Assembly: GCA_002478145.1 (NCBI GenBank)
Contig: DLMI01000042.1
Coordinates: 1 to 15,597 of the forward strand
DNA: 15,597 bases
Direction of reading: 5' to 3'
Origin: Acidobacteria bacterium UBA7540
GTDB lineage: Bacteria; Acidobacteriota; Terriglobia; UBA7540
A program made the position numbers and the translations under genes. This document shows positions 1-7,127 of this stretch, piece by piece; within the stretch, counting starts at the first letter, position 1; the number at the start of each line of letters is the position of its first letter. Under the pieces are notes generated by a model. The model saw only the letters and a list, made by a program, of their open reading frames with translations, searched no databases and had not been told where the DNA came from.

Positions 1-37
1 TACGATGTACCAGGGCTATGCCAGAGCTCATCAAGAT

Positions 38-66
38 TTGTGTATCCGGCAGAAACGCTCTATAAT
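38..66 (+). promoter_or_regulatory. Sigma70-type promoter of the S53 peptidase gene
   Basis: A perfect -10 hexamer TATAAT lies at 61-66. Exactly 17 bp upstream is TTGTGT (38-43), which matches the first half of the -35 consensus TTGACA. Transcription would start near 73, about 25 nt before the ATG at 98. The reading frame is open further upstream from an ATG at 5, but that codon lies before the promoter. The promoter therefore supports the start at 98. Confidence 0.6.
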
Positions 67-97
67 TAACAGCTTATTCTTGGTCGTTGGAGGCGGT

Positions 98-3000
98 ATG
101 AGACACGCACGGGCACTGTTGACGCAAACGGCTTTGGCATTCGCATTCGTCCTCTTTTTCTCTCTAATGGCGGCGGGGCAACAAGCAGCAACTGTCCCTG
201 TGCGCATCACGCAACCTGTGGACATGGAGAACCTCGTCACACTGCGAGGGAACACCCATCCGCTAGCGCGCCCCGAATATGACCTGGGCGCCGCGCCCGA
301 TAGCCTGCCGACGGAACGGATGCTGCTCGTATTGCAGCGCTCGGCGGAGCAGGAAGCCGCCCTGCGGAAACTGCTGGATGAGCAGCAGACCAAATCCTCG
401 CCCAATTATCACATGTGGCTCACCCCCGAGCAGTTCGGGCAGCAATTCGGCCCCGCTGATGCGGACATTCAGGCGGTGACCGGTTGGCTTACGTCCCAGG
501 GCTTTCAAGTCAGTCATGTGGCAGCGGGCCGCACGGTCATCGAATTTTCCGGCACAGCGGGACAGGTACGCGAGGCGTTTCACACCGAGATCCACAAATT
601 CGTGGTCAAGGGCGAGGAGCACTGGGCCAACGCGAGCGATCCCCAGATTCCTGCCGCCCTGACGCCGGTGGTGGCCGGCTTTGCCTCGCTGAACAATTTC
701 CCCAAGCGGCCGATGCACCGCCTCCTTGGCACCTTTTCCAAGTCGAAAGCCACAGGCGAGTTGAGACCACTCTTCACCTTAGGTTCGAACAACTATGCCC
801 TTGGCCCGACGGATTTTGCCACCATCTACAACGTTACCCCGCTCTGGAGTGCAGGCACAGACGGCACCGGGCAGACGGTTGCGATCGTCTCGGATACGAA
901 TATCAACACGCAGGACGTGGCGGACTTCCGCAGTTTGTTCGGCTTGCCGGCAAACGTCCCGCAGATTATCCTGAATGGTCCCGACCCCGGGATCAACTCG
1001 GACGAGACTGAAGCCGACGTCGACGTTGAGTGGGCCGGTGCGGTCGCGAGGGGTGCCACCATTGACCTTGTGGTCTCAGAAGACACCGAGACCACCGCAG
1101 GCATCGATCTCTCCGCCCTCTACATCATTGATAACAACCTCACGCCGATCATGAGCGAGAGCTACGGCGCATGTGAGGCTTACCTCGGGAATAGCGGCAA
1201 TACCTTCTACAGCACTCTGTGGGAGCAGGGCGCCGCTCAGGGCATCACCCTACTTATCGCTGCGGGCGACTCTGGCTCCGCCGGATGTGACAGCGCGCAG
1301 TTCGGCGAGATTGCAGCGCAGTATGGCCTGGAAGTCATTGGCACCGCTTCGACGCCGTTTAACGTTGCCGTCGGCGGGACGGACTTTAACGATATCAACA
1401 ATTGGTCTACGTACTGGTCCGCGACAAACAATTCCACCACGCAATCCTCCGCCTTATCGTACATTCCCGAAATGACTTGGAATGACACCTGCGCGAATAC
1501 CGGATCACTGACCGGCTGCCAGAACGGGGTAGCGAGCGACGGCGAAGATCTTCACGCTGGCAGCGGTGGCCAAAGCAATTGCGCCACATCAACATCGACA
1601 GCCTGCACTGGAGGTTATGCAAAACCTCCCTGGCAGACCGGAACCGGAGTGCCAAACGACAGCCTGCGCGACATACCGGACGTGTCCCTGTTCGCTGGCG
1701 ACGGCTACGCTGGCAGTTTCTACGTGGTGTGCGAGGCCGACGCACTCTCGGCTGGCGAATCCTCCTGCGATGTGACCGCTGCCACTACGTATTTCTTGGG
1801 CGCGGGGGGAACGTCCGCGGCAGCGCAAGCCTTCGGTGGGATCATGGCACTGGTGAACCAGAAGTACGGCCGCCAGGGCAATGCGAATTACGTCCTGTAC
1901 CCGATGGCGGCGGCGACTGGCGCGAGCTGCGCGTCGACCTCGCTTATGGCTCCCACTGCCAGCGCTTCTTCGTGCATCTTCTATGATGTGCAAGTGGGTA
2001 ATAACTCGGTGGCGTGCGACGCCAGCTCGCTGAACTGTGGCAATCAAACGGCTAGCGGCTACGGCATCCTGGTTTATACCAGCGGCACCACCACAATACC
2101 AGCGTGGCTCGCTGGCGGCGGGTATGACCTTGCCACCGGCATCGGCACGGTCAACGCCTATAACTTGGTGCAGGGCTGGAAATCGAGCTTCCAGGGGACG
2201 ACGACTACACTCAGCGGCTTACCCACGACCCCAATCACGCATGGCCAGTCGGTGCCCTTCACCGTCAACGTCACTCCTGCTGCCACGGGCGATGTCTCAC
2301 TGGTTGCGCAAGCGGGCAGCAGTCCGACCAACAGCACCGCCATTGGCCCCTTTACATTGAGCAGCGGCACCTTTTCCGGCTCGACCATCCTGCTCCCCGG
2401 CGGGACGTATGGCGTGACGGCGCATTATGCGGGTAACGGGACCTATGGGTCGAGCACCTCGGCCCCGGTCACGGTTACGGTGAACCCGGAAACCAGCCAG
2501 ACTCGTGTCCAGTTGGTTACCGAGGATTGCAATGGGAATATCACGTACGGCGTAACAACGATCCCATACGGATACATCCTCAATTGTTCCGGTGTTCTCT
2601 ATCTTGCAGACTGGTTGCGCGTGGATGTGATGAATAGCTCGGGTAATGTTTGCTATAACACTTCCGCTTCCAATCCCACCGGTCTTCCCACCTATCAATG
2701 TCCTACCGGACAGGTGACGGTGGCCGAAAACGGGAAACCGCCTATTGACTTGGGGGCACCCTCTGACGCCACCCCTGGCACCTACACCTTGAACAGCCAA
2801 GGTCATGCTGAGGATCAATTCATCGTGCTTTCTGGTGGAACAAACGCCCTGCTCGCCAGCTACACCCCCTCCCCCGCTCCTCCCAACAATAGCTACAGCT
2901 CGAGCCAAGGCACGGCAACGATTACCGTCACTCAAGCCCCCACCGCCATCAGCGTCACAGCGAGCACGACGGGCCCCACATCCGGCCAATCCGTAACCCT

Positions 3001-3802
3001 GACGGCGCTCGTGACCGTGACCACCACGAGCTATGGCATCGCGCCGAGCGGGGCTGTGCAGTTCCTGAACTCAGGCGCTCCGATGACTGGTTCTTCATGC
3101 GGCTCGCCGTGCACCTTGACGTACACGCCGGTCAACGCTTCGGCCAGTGGGTACGCCTCGTTGACGGCAACCCTCACCACATCTTTTACCGCCAATGCGA
3201 GTATCACGGCCAATTACGTCGCCGATTTAAACTATTCGGCTTCAACGACCTCTTCGGCCACCACAATCACCATCTCGGGCGGCACACCCGACTTCAGCTT
3301 AGTAGCAAACCCAGCCTCATTCGCCATCTCGGCCCCGGGCGCATCCGGGAGTACCACGATCGAGCCAACTGCCATCAACGGCTTCACCGGCACAGTCAGC
3401 TTAAGTTGCTCGGTCCCATCAGCGATGACCGGAGGCAGTTGCCTGCTGGCTTCTACCTCATTAATCCCGGGCAATACCACCACGCTCACGGTGAACACAA
3501 CCGCTCCATCGACGGTGATCGGTCTATTTAACAGTCCGCGTTGGTTGGTGCCCCTCGGGGGAGCTATTTTTGCTGCTTTCTTCCTGCTGATCGTCCCGAC
3601 AAAGAGACGCCGATTGAAGCTGGCCTTCGGGTCGCTGTTCCTTGTTCTGCTGGCCGCAGCCTTGGTCGCCTGCGGCGGAAGTAGCTCTAGTTCCCCTCCC
3701 CCCCCCAGCGGCGGCACGCCCCCGGGCAACTACACAGTTACGGTGACGGGCACTAGCGGCAGTCTCTCACACGGTGCGAATGTCACAGTGAATGTGCAGT
3801 GA
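98..3802 (+). CDS. Secreted S53 (sedolisin/kumamolisin-like) peptidase with Ig-like repeats
   Basis: Exported acid serine-carboxyl peptidase, 1234 aa from the ATG at 98. That start has GGAGG at 89-93 and is followed at once by a signal peptide (residues 1-28, ending near AAGQQ). Residues about 70-195 match the pro-kumamolisin activation domain, which keeps the zymogen inactive. The S53 catalytic set is visible: Glu305 and Asp309 (ExxxD in EADVDVEW), oxyanion Asp391 (AAGDSGS) and nucleophile Ser573 (GGTSAAA). The calcium-loop-like motif FYDVQVGNN and the domain-closing motif YDLATGIGTVNAYNL follow. Beyond about residue 700 come Ig-like repeats (about 702-797, 949-1061 and 1064-1138), rich in Thr and Ser. 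Near the C-terminus are two hydrophobic segments (about 1149-1166 and 1176-1191) separated by a Lys/Arg cluster, then LVACGG (Cys1192) and a Ser/Pro linker. The role is inferred to be extracellular protein degradation; substrates are unknown. Such multi-domain S53 proteins are frequent in Acidobacteria. Confidence 0.93.
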   Translation: MRHARALLTQTALAFAFVLFFSLMAAGQQAATVPVRITQPVDMENLVTLRGNTHPLARPEYDLGAAPDSLPTERMLLVLQRSAEQEAALRKLLDEQQTKSSPNYHMWLTPEQFGQQFGPADADIQAVTGWLTSQGFQVSHVAAGRTVIEFSGTAGQVREAFHTEIHKFVVKGEEHWANASDPQIPAALTPVVAGFASLNNFPKRPMHRLLGTFSKSKATGELRPLFTLGSNNYALGPTDFATIYNVTPLWSAGTDGTGQTVAIVSDTNINTQDVADFRSLFGLPANVPQIILNGPDPGINSDETEADVDVEWAGAVARGATIDLVVSEDTETTAGIDLSALYIIDNNLTPIMSESYGACEAYLGNSGNTFYSTLWEQGAAQGITLLIAAGDSGSAGCDSAQFGEIAAQYGLEVIGTASTPFNVAVGGTDFNDINNWSTYWSATNNSTTQSSALSYIPEMTWNDTCANTGSLTGCQNGVASDGEDLHAGSGGQSNCATSTSTACTGGYAKPPWQTGTGVPNDSLRDIPDVSLFAGDGYAGSFYVVCEADALSAGESSCDVTAATTYFLGAGGTSAAAQAFGGIMALVNQKYGRQGNANYVLYPMAAATGASCASTSLMAPTASASSCIFYDVQVGNNSVACDASSLNCGNQTASGYGILVYTSGTTTIPAWLAGGGYDLATGIGTVNAYNLVQGWKSSFQGTTTTLSGLPTTPITHGQSVPFTVNVTPAATGDVSLVAQAGSSPTNSTAIGPFTLSSGTFSGSTILLPGGTYGVTAHYAGNGTYGSSTSAPVTVTVNPETSQTRVQLVTEDCNGNITYGVTTIPYGYILNCSGVLYLADWLRVDVMNSSGNVCYNTSASNPTGLPTYQCPTGQVTVAENGKPPIDLGAPSDATPGTYTLNSQGHAEDQFIVLSGGTNALLASYTPSPAPPNNSYSSSQGTATITVTQAPTAISVTASTTGPTSGQSVTLTALVTVTTTSYGIAPSGAVQFLNSGAPMTGSSCGSPCTLTYTPVNASASGYASLTATLTTSFTANASITANYVADLNYSASTTSSATTITISGGTPDFSLVANPASFAISAPGASGSTTIEPTAINGFTGTVSLSCSVPSAMTGGSCLLASTSLIPGNTTTLTVNTTAPSTVIGLFNSPRWLVPLGGAIFAAFFLLIVPTKRRRLKLAFGSLFLVLLAAALVACGGSSSSSPPPPSGGTPPGNYTVTVTGTSGSLSHGANVTVNVQ

Positions 3803-3833
3803 GGCGTCGCGACACGAGCCGGAAGTCAGAACG

Positions 3834-3892
3834 TATGTGGTAGGTGGTAGATACTAGGTGGGGAAGAACATCCTTCCCCACATACCACCTAC
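3834..3892. repeat. Heptad-repeat hairpin downstream of the peptidase gene
   Basis: Seven-bp units (TATGTGG, TAGGTGG, TAGATAC, TAGGTGG) run from 3834 to 3861. The sequence then folds back: GTGGGGAAG (3858-3866) pairs perfectly with CTTCCCCAC (3873-3881) across a 6-nt loop. An outer stem pairs GTAGGTGGTA (3840-3849) with TACCACCTAC (3883-3892). It begins 37 nt after the peptidase stop and could end transcription, but there is no T-run on either side, so an intrinsic terminator is not supported. The rest of 3893-3976 shows nothing recognisable. Confidence 0.6.
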
Positions 3893-3976
3893 GACATTCC
3901 ATCTGCTGGCCACGATTTGCCGGGGTAGAACGGCACCGTGCCTCCGCAAAACACCACAACCCACACTCTCCTTCCG

Positions 3977-3984
3977 CTTACTAG
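3977..3984. repeat. Target site duplication, left copy (CTTACTAG)
   Basis: The octamer CTTACTAG lies directly outside the left inverted repeat of the IS1595-family element. An identical copy lies directly outside the right inverted repeat at 6701-6708. An 8-bp duplication is the length this family is known to generate. Confidence 0.9.
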
Positions 3985-4007
3985 GGCGTTAACATATTTG
4001 ACTGACC
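3985..4007 (+). repeat. Left terminal inverted repeat of the IS1595-family element
   Basis: It begins GGCGTTAACATATTTGAC and continues TGACC. The reverse complement of 6678-6700 differs from it only at positions 6, 9, 13 and 16. Similarity to the internal copy at 5173-5202 runs further inward, through GACCAA. Confidence 0.85.
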
Positions 4008-4053
4008 AAAACCGATAAAAAGGGTTTCCATTACCTTCGTGATCCGTCTTGGG

Positions 4054-4212
4054 CTATCCTTTCCGCGTTCGCTTTGGGGCTGGCTTTACGTGCTTGTGCT
4101 TGGCTTTGATCTCGCCCTTGGGCACCTTAACCAGCTTCCCCAACAACGACTCAAACCGCCCCATCGCCTTATCGGGCTTCTCTACCTTAAACGTGTCCGC
4201 TTTAACTCTCAC
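4054..4212 (-). CDS. Small basic protein overlapping the transposase stop (52 aa)
   Basis: A GTG start overlaps the transposase stop as GTGA, so the two genes share 4 nt, an arrangement typical of translational coupling. The 52-aa product is Lys-rich, with an amphipathic stretch MGRFESLLGKLVKVPKGEI (residues 17-35) and a Lys/Arg/Pro-rich tail. I have a general impression that short proteins with an FxxLxxxLxxVPKxEI pattern are common in bacterial genomes, but I cannot name a family or function. It lies between the transposase and the left end of the element, so it travels with it. A longer reading from an ATG at 4287 would overlap the transposase by about 80 nt and is less likely. Confidence 0.55.
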   Translation of the reverse strand: MRVKADTFKVEKPDKAMGRFESLLGKLVKVPKGEIKAKHKHVKPAPKRTRKG

Positions 4213-5159
4213 ACGGTCGCTCCGATCAATTGCTTGTAAGTTAACCTCCGATGAACTATGCACGCCAACACCGCAACGAACCGACAAAGGTCATCAACCT
4301 TACGTTCATTGTAGCGGAACGCCTGTTCGTCCAGATAGCGGAACAAGTGATAAGGTTGCACTGAAACGTAGGTTCCCTTGATTCCGCGCTTCAAGAGACT
4401 CCAAAAGTTTTCGAGGCCATTGGTGTGGACTCGCCCACGCGCATACTCGACAGCGTGATCTACGACTTGATGAAAGAACTTCCCGTCGAGTCCATCGTAA
4501 GAAGCCAACGCATCTGTGTAGATCGCCGTTCCAGCCCGAACCTGGCTCTTAACCAAACCTTGAAGAGTTTTCTTTCTACGGTCGGCTATGACTGTAGCCT
4601 GGACTACGCCGCCACGTTCTAGGAATCCCATGACCGCCGTTTTATCCTTCCCGCCAGTGCCGCTGATCTTTTCTTCACGCTTGGACTTGTGCATGTTGCG
4701 TGCTTTCCCGCCGATGAACGTTTCGTCAACCTCGACCTCGCCGTCAAGCTTGGTGAATGTCTCTGACTGCATGGCCTTGCGAATGCGATGGAGCATGAAC
4801 CATGCGGTTTTCTGCGTCACTCCCAAAGCGCGCGCGACCTCATAAGAGCTAATACCATTCTTGCAATTTGCGAGTAGCCACACGGTCGGCAGCCACTTTT
4901 CAAGCGGGATGGCAGAATCCTCAAAAATCGTTCCAACCTTGAGCGAGAACTTCGGGCGCCCATGCTTCCCGTAGCATTTCCAGACTCGTGCATTCGCAAG
5001 ATATGTAACATGGTCAGAGTTACACGTCGGGCATCGCACGATTCCATCCGGCCAACGGGCCTCGACCATGAACTTGCGGCAGTGCTCGAAATCGCTGAAA
5101 AACTTAACCGCTTCCAGCAGCGTTTTGGGAGTATCATTAGTGTTCGTCATGGTCAGCAT
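4209..5159 (-). CDS. IS1595-family (ISXO2-like) DDE transposase
   Basis: Catalyses transposition of the element. The 316-aa protein has an N-terminal zinc-ribbon-like region (C43, C46, then C62 with H66 where a fourth Cys is usual). The helix-turn-helix-like stretch GISSYEVARALGVTQKTAWF follows. The ISXO2-type catalytic core shows D145 (EVDETFIGGKARN), D216 (IYTDALASYDGL) and E250 (HTNGLENFWSLLKRG). Length and motif order are full, so the enzyme looks intact. The ATG at 5159 overlaps the -10 box of the promoter described at 5158-5186. The ATG at 5150 (MTNTNDTP...) is therefore the more probable start, on a transcript with almost no leader. No clear ribosome-binding site precedes either codon. 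Confidence 0.93.
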   Translation of the reverse strand: MLTMTNTNDTPKTLLEAVKFFSDFEHCRKFMVEARWPDGIVRCPTCNSDHVTYLANARVWKCYGKHGRPKFSLKVGTIFEDSAIPLEKWLPTVWLLANCKNGISSYEVARALGVTQKTAWFMLHRIRKAMQSETFTKLDGEVEVDETFIGGKARNMHKSKREEKISGTGGKDKTAVMGFLERGGVVQATVIADRRKKTLQGLVKSQVRAGTAIYTDALASYDGLDGKFFHQVVDHAVEYARGRVHTNGLENFWSLLKRGIKGTYVSVQPYHLFRYLDEQAFRYNERKVDDLCRFVAVLACIVHRRLTYKQLIGATV

Positions 5160-5186
5160 AGTACCTTAAAACTCTTGGTCCGTCAA
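5158..5186 (-). promoter_or_regulatory. Transposase promoter within an internal inverted-repeat copy
   Basis: Read on the minus strand, TTGACG (5186-5181) and TACTAT (5163-5158) are separated by exactly 17 bp. The -35 hexamer is part of the inverted-repeat sequence, as is common in insertion sequences. The predicted transcription start (about 5151) falls at the second ATG of the transposase, implying leaderless or nearly leaderless translation. Confidence 0.5.
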
Positions 5187-5202
5187 GTACTTTATTTCCC
5201 TA
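5173..5202 (-). repeat. Internal third copy of the terminal inverted repeat
   Basis: The reverse complement of 5173-5202 (beginning TAGGGAAATAAAGTACTTGA) matches the sequence at the left end, 3982-4011, at 22 of 30 positions. The match includes TTGAC and GACCAA. There is no target duplication next to it. The segment from the left end to this copy is about 1.2 kb, the size of a simple IS1595-type element, so this may be the former right end. Confidence 0.65.
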
Positions 5203-5232
5203 ATTTTCAATCACTTGCGAATAACAAAACAT

Positions 5233-6654
5233 TCACTCATCAAAGAACGTAACGCTAGAGACATGGAATGTCTGCTTGGCATACGCAGTGACATGCATTG
5301 GTTTACTGGGCAAAAAAGGAATCTTGCCAATTTTCAGGATGCGAAGCAGCACCTGATTCTCTTTCGCTAACAGTGTCGAAAGTTCGTCGTTCCCTATCTC
5401 ATTTATCTCATCACTTTCAGATATGAACCTGCTGCCCTCCAAATCGCATAGCGCTCTATTGTGGAAGCCATTGAATTTAACCAATATGTACCCACTTGCT
5501 AATTCCCTTGTCGTTTCTATCGTTGCCACGATCTCATAAGGAAATTCTGGTATCTCGGGGTCCCTTCGGGCCTCCGAAAAATGAAGTTCCAAGGGGCCGA
5601 GCTTCGGCACATTTCGTTGCTTCAATTTCGTTCCTAGCCGCCTGAGGTAAGGCGCATACTCCTTCACGCCAAAAGGATCAACGTCGGAAAACTGCGGAGG
5701 AATTGGCACACCTGGAGGCAGATCCATTTCGCGAAACACTCTTTTCAAAGCCTGCTCCTCCTTAACGTCTTTGGCAGGCGGTCCTAGTCTTCGGAGAATT
5801 TCTCCTCTCAGGTCTTTGACATCCTGAGCGCAGCAAGCCTTAAAGTCATTTGAGAAAAACCCCACTTGTGCTTTAAAGAATATTGCTTTCTGAGGGCCGC
5901 TCAAGAATGCATTAATGTGTTGCTTGGCCATTTGCTCAATTTTATCTGCCCCTTCTATTGCCCACTGACCGACTTGCTCGTCTGATATATCCTTATAGGC
6001 GTCTGGTCCTGTTCCCAAGCGTGGACTTATTGGATTCGGCGTTACCTTCGGCGCGGTGGGCTCTTGCGGTTGAGTGCCGAGCGCTTTGTGTGGAGGTTTT
6101 GTAGCCTTGGGTTTGGATTGTTTAGGTGTAGGAACAGGTGGGGCTATTGGTAGCTCCTTATTTACCGGAGGCTGCTGAGCAGGTGGCTTACCACCTTTAA
6201 CTTGCACAGGAGTATGAATATGAAGGTTCGACCAAGGCTTGTTCCCCTTCCTAATGATAACCAATTGATATGTCAACGCTAAGAATCCACACGACCCTAA
6301 CATAAACATGACCCGCAGGATAGATGTAGTCCTGGGCCATAGGCGTATACCATCCCAGTGAATAGACTTAATAAATAGGGCAATAGCCGCTAAGATAAAT
6401 GAACCGAGAGCCAGTGCGAATTCTTCTAATTGCAACATACCGATTCCGAATCCAGTAGGGACAACCCAACCTGCATGCTTTGAAAACCATTGCGTGAATC
6501 GGGACCGGGAATCGATAACAGTTCGTAAACGATTCCGAAGACCAGAAAGCCAAGCCATCCACTTTGCCAAACGATGGAAAAGATTTTTGATTCGTGTTGG
6601 GGGAACCGGTGGCAAGGTGTTCTTATGCGGAGGGAGTGGAAGCTGGAATCCCAT
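5233..6654 (-). CDS. Passenger membrane protein of unknown function (473 aa)
   Basis: I do not recognise this protein. The N-terminus is Pro-rich and basic (residues 1-60). Hydrophobic, probably membrane-spanning segments follow at about 62-96 and 112-134. A Pro/Lys/Gln-rich, disordered-looking linker (about 139-215) leads to a C-terminal soluble region (216-473) that contains a CC pair at 274-275 and a beta-rich end. This layout resembles a membrane-anchored protein with a long spacer; no enzymatic motif is visible. The gene lies between the internal and outer right inverted repeats of the IS1595-family element and on the same strand as the transposase. It is more AT-rich than the chromosomal genes around it. 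The ATG at 6654 has no obvious Shine-Dalgarno sequence. A near-palindrome, GGTAT-G-ATACC (6661-6671), lies just upstream and could be an operator. Confidence 0.75.
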   Translation of the reverse strand: MGFQLPLPPHKNTLPPVPPTRIKNLFHRLAKWMAWLSGLRNRLRTVIDSRSRFTQWFSKHAGWVVPTGFGIGMLQLEEFALALGSFILAAIALFIKSIHWDGIRLWPRTTSILRVMFMLGSCGFLALTYQLVIIRKGNKPWSNLHIHTPVQVKGGKPPAQQPPVNKELPIAPPVPTPKQSKPKATKPPHKALGTQPQEPTAPKVTPNPISPRLGTGPDAYKDISDEQVGQWAIEGADKIEQMAKQHINAFLSGPQKAIFFKAQVGFFSNDFKACCAQDVKDLRGEILRRLGPPAKDVKEEQALKRVFREMDLPPGVPIPPQFSDVDPFGVKEYAPYLRRLGTKLKQRNVPKLGPLELHFSEARRDPEIPEFPYEIVATIETTRELASGYILVKFNGFHNRALCDLEGSRFISESDEINEIGNDELSTLLAKENQVLLRILKIGKIPFLPSKPMHVTAYAKQTFHVSSVTFFDE

Positions 6655-6677
6655 TGCGCGGGTATGATACCATATCC

Positions 6678-6700
6678 GGTCAGTGAAGTATATTGACGCC
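6678..6700 (-). repeat. Right terminal inverted repeat of the IS1595-family element
   Basis: Read inward on the minus strand it begins GGCGTCAATATACTTCAC and continues TGACC. It matches the left end at 19 of 23 positions, better at the outer tip than the internal copy at 5173-5202. Confidence 0.85.
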
Positions 6701-6708
6701 CTTACTAG
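6701..6708. repeat. Target site duplication, right copy (CTTACTAG)
   Basis: Identical to 3977-3984 and directly adjacent to the right inverted repeat. Together the two copies define the insertion point and the 8-bp staggered cut. Confidence 0.9.
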
Positions 6709-7127
6709 CCAGGGTACCGCCCTTGATATCAGGGGTGTCAGAAGTTAGGGGAAAAGAAAAAGAGAGCAATTCAGAATTCACAATTGCCTCAGCCCCCATC
6801 CCCCTGAAGGGAGGTGAGGACCAGGCAAAAGCAGGCTTTGCCGACATTAACTTATTGCCGGCCAAAAGTACTCTTGACTTCGGGGTCCACCTCCAACAAG
6901 CTCCATGGGGTTGCTGGTTCCCTCAAGCAACTCCCCTCGCCCCAGCGGCGGGAGAGGGTTTCCCCTTTGTGGCAAATGGGCGAGGCGGAACTTTATTTCG
7001 ATGCGGGTTGTCCCAGGCCAAGTGATTTCGCAGTTCTCAGTGAAATGCGTCAGATCCACTGACTTCCCCTGGATCTGTTTGCCGCTCCAGGGGGAGCCGA
7101 TGGTAAACGTCGGAGGAAAAGATCTCC
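6709..7127. other. Gene-poor stretch and leader before the 323-aa gene
   Basis: No convincing gene is present. A short heptad-like tract (GCAATTC, AGAATTC, ACAATTG) lies at 6766-6786. GC-rich sequence around 6785-6970 contains a weak inverted repeat. CAGATCCA (7051-7058) and TGGATCTG (7070-7077) form a perfect 8-bp stem with an 11-nt loop, about 50 nt before the start codon at 7128, so it could lie in that gene's 5' leader. A ribosome-binding site, GGAGG, is at 7112-7116. I see no convincing promoter. Confidence 0.5.

Larger units (their letters stand above)
3985..6700 (-). mobile_element. IS1595-family element carrying a passenger gene
   Basis: Element of 2716 bp bounded by terminal inverted repeats that both begin GGCGT and agree at 19 of the first 23 positions. 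It is flanked by a perfect 8-bp direct repeat, CTTACTAG. On the minus strand, from right to left, it contains a 473-aa membrane protein, a transposase with its own promoter, and a 52-aa ORF overlapping the transposase stop. Simple IS1595-type elements are usually around 1 kb or a little more, and some family members are known to carry passenger genes. The intact transposase, near-identical ends and exact target duplication suggest a fairly recent insertion. The passenger gene is visibly more AT-rich than the flanking chromosomal genes. Confidence 0.88.

Noticed and set aside
5..97. Earlier ATG for the S53 peptidase
   Set aside because: It precedes the promoter at 38-66 and would bury the signal peptide behind 31 polar residues.
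5173..5202. This inverted repeat as the true right end of the IS1595-family element
   Set aside because: There is no target duplication beside it, whereas 6678-6700 matches the left end better at its tip and is flanked by the exact 8-bp repeat.
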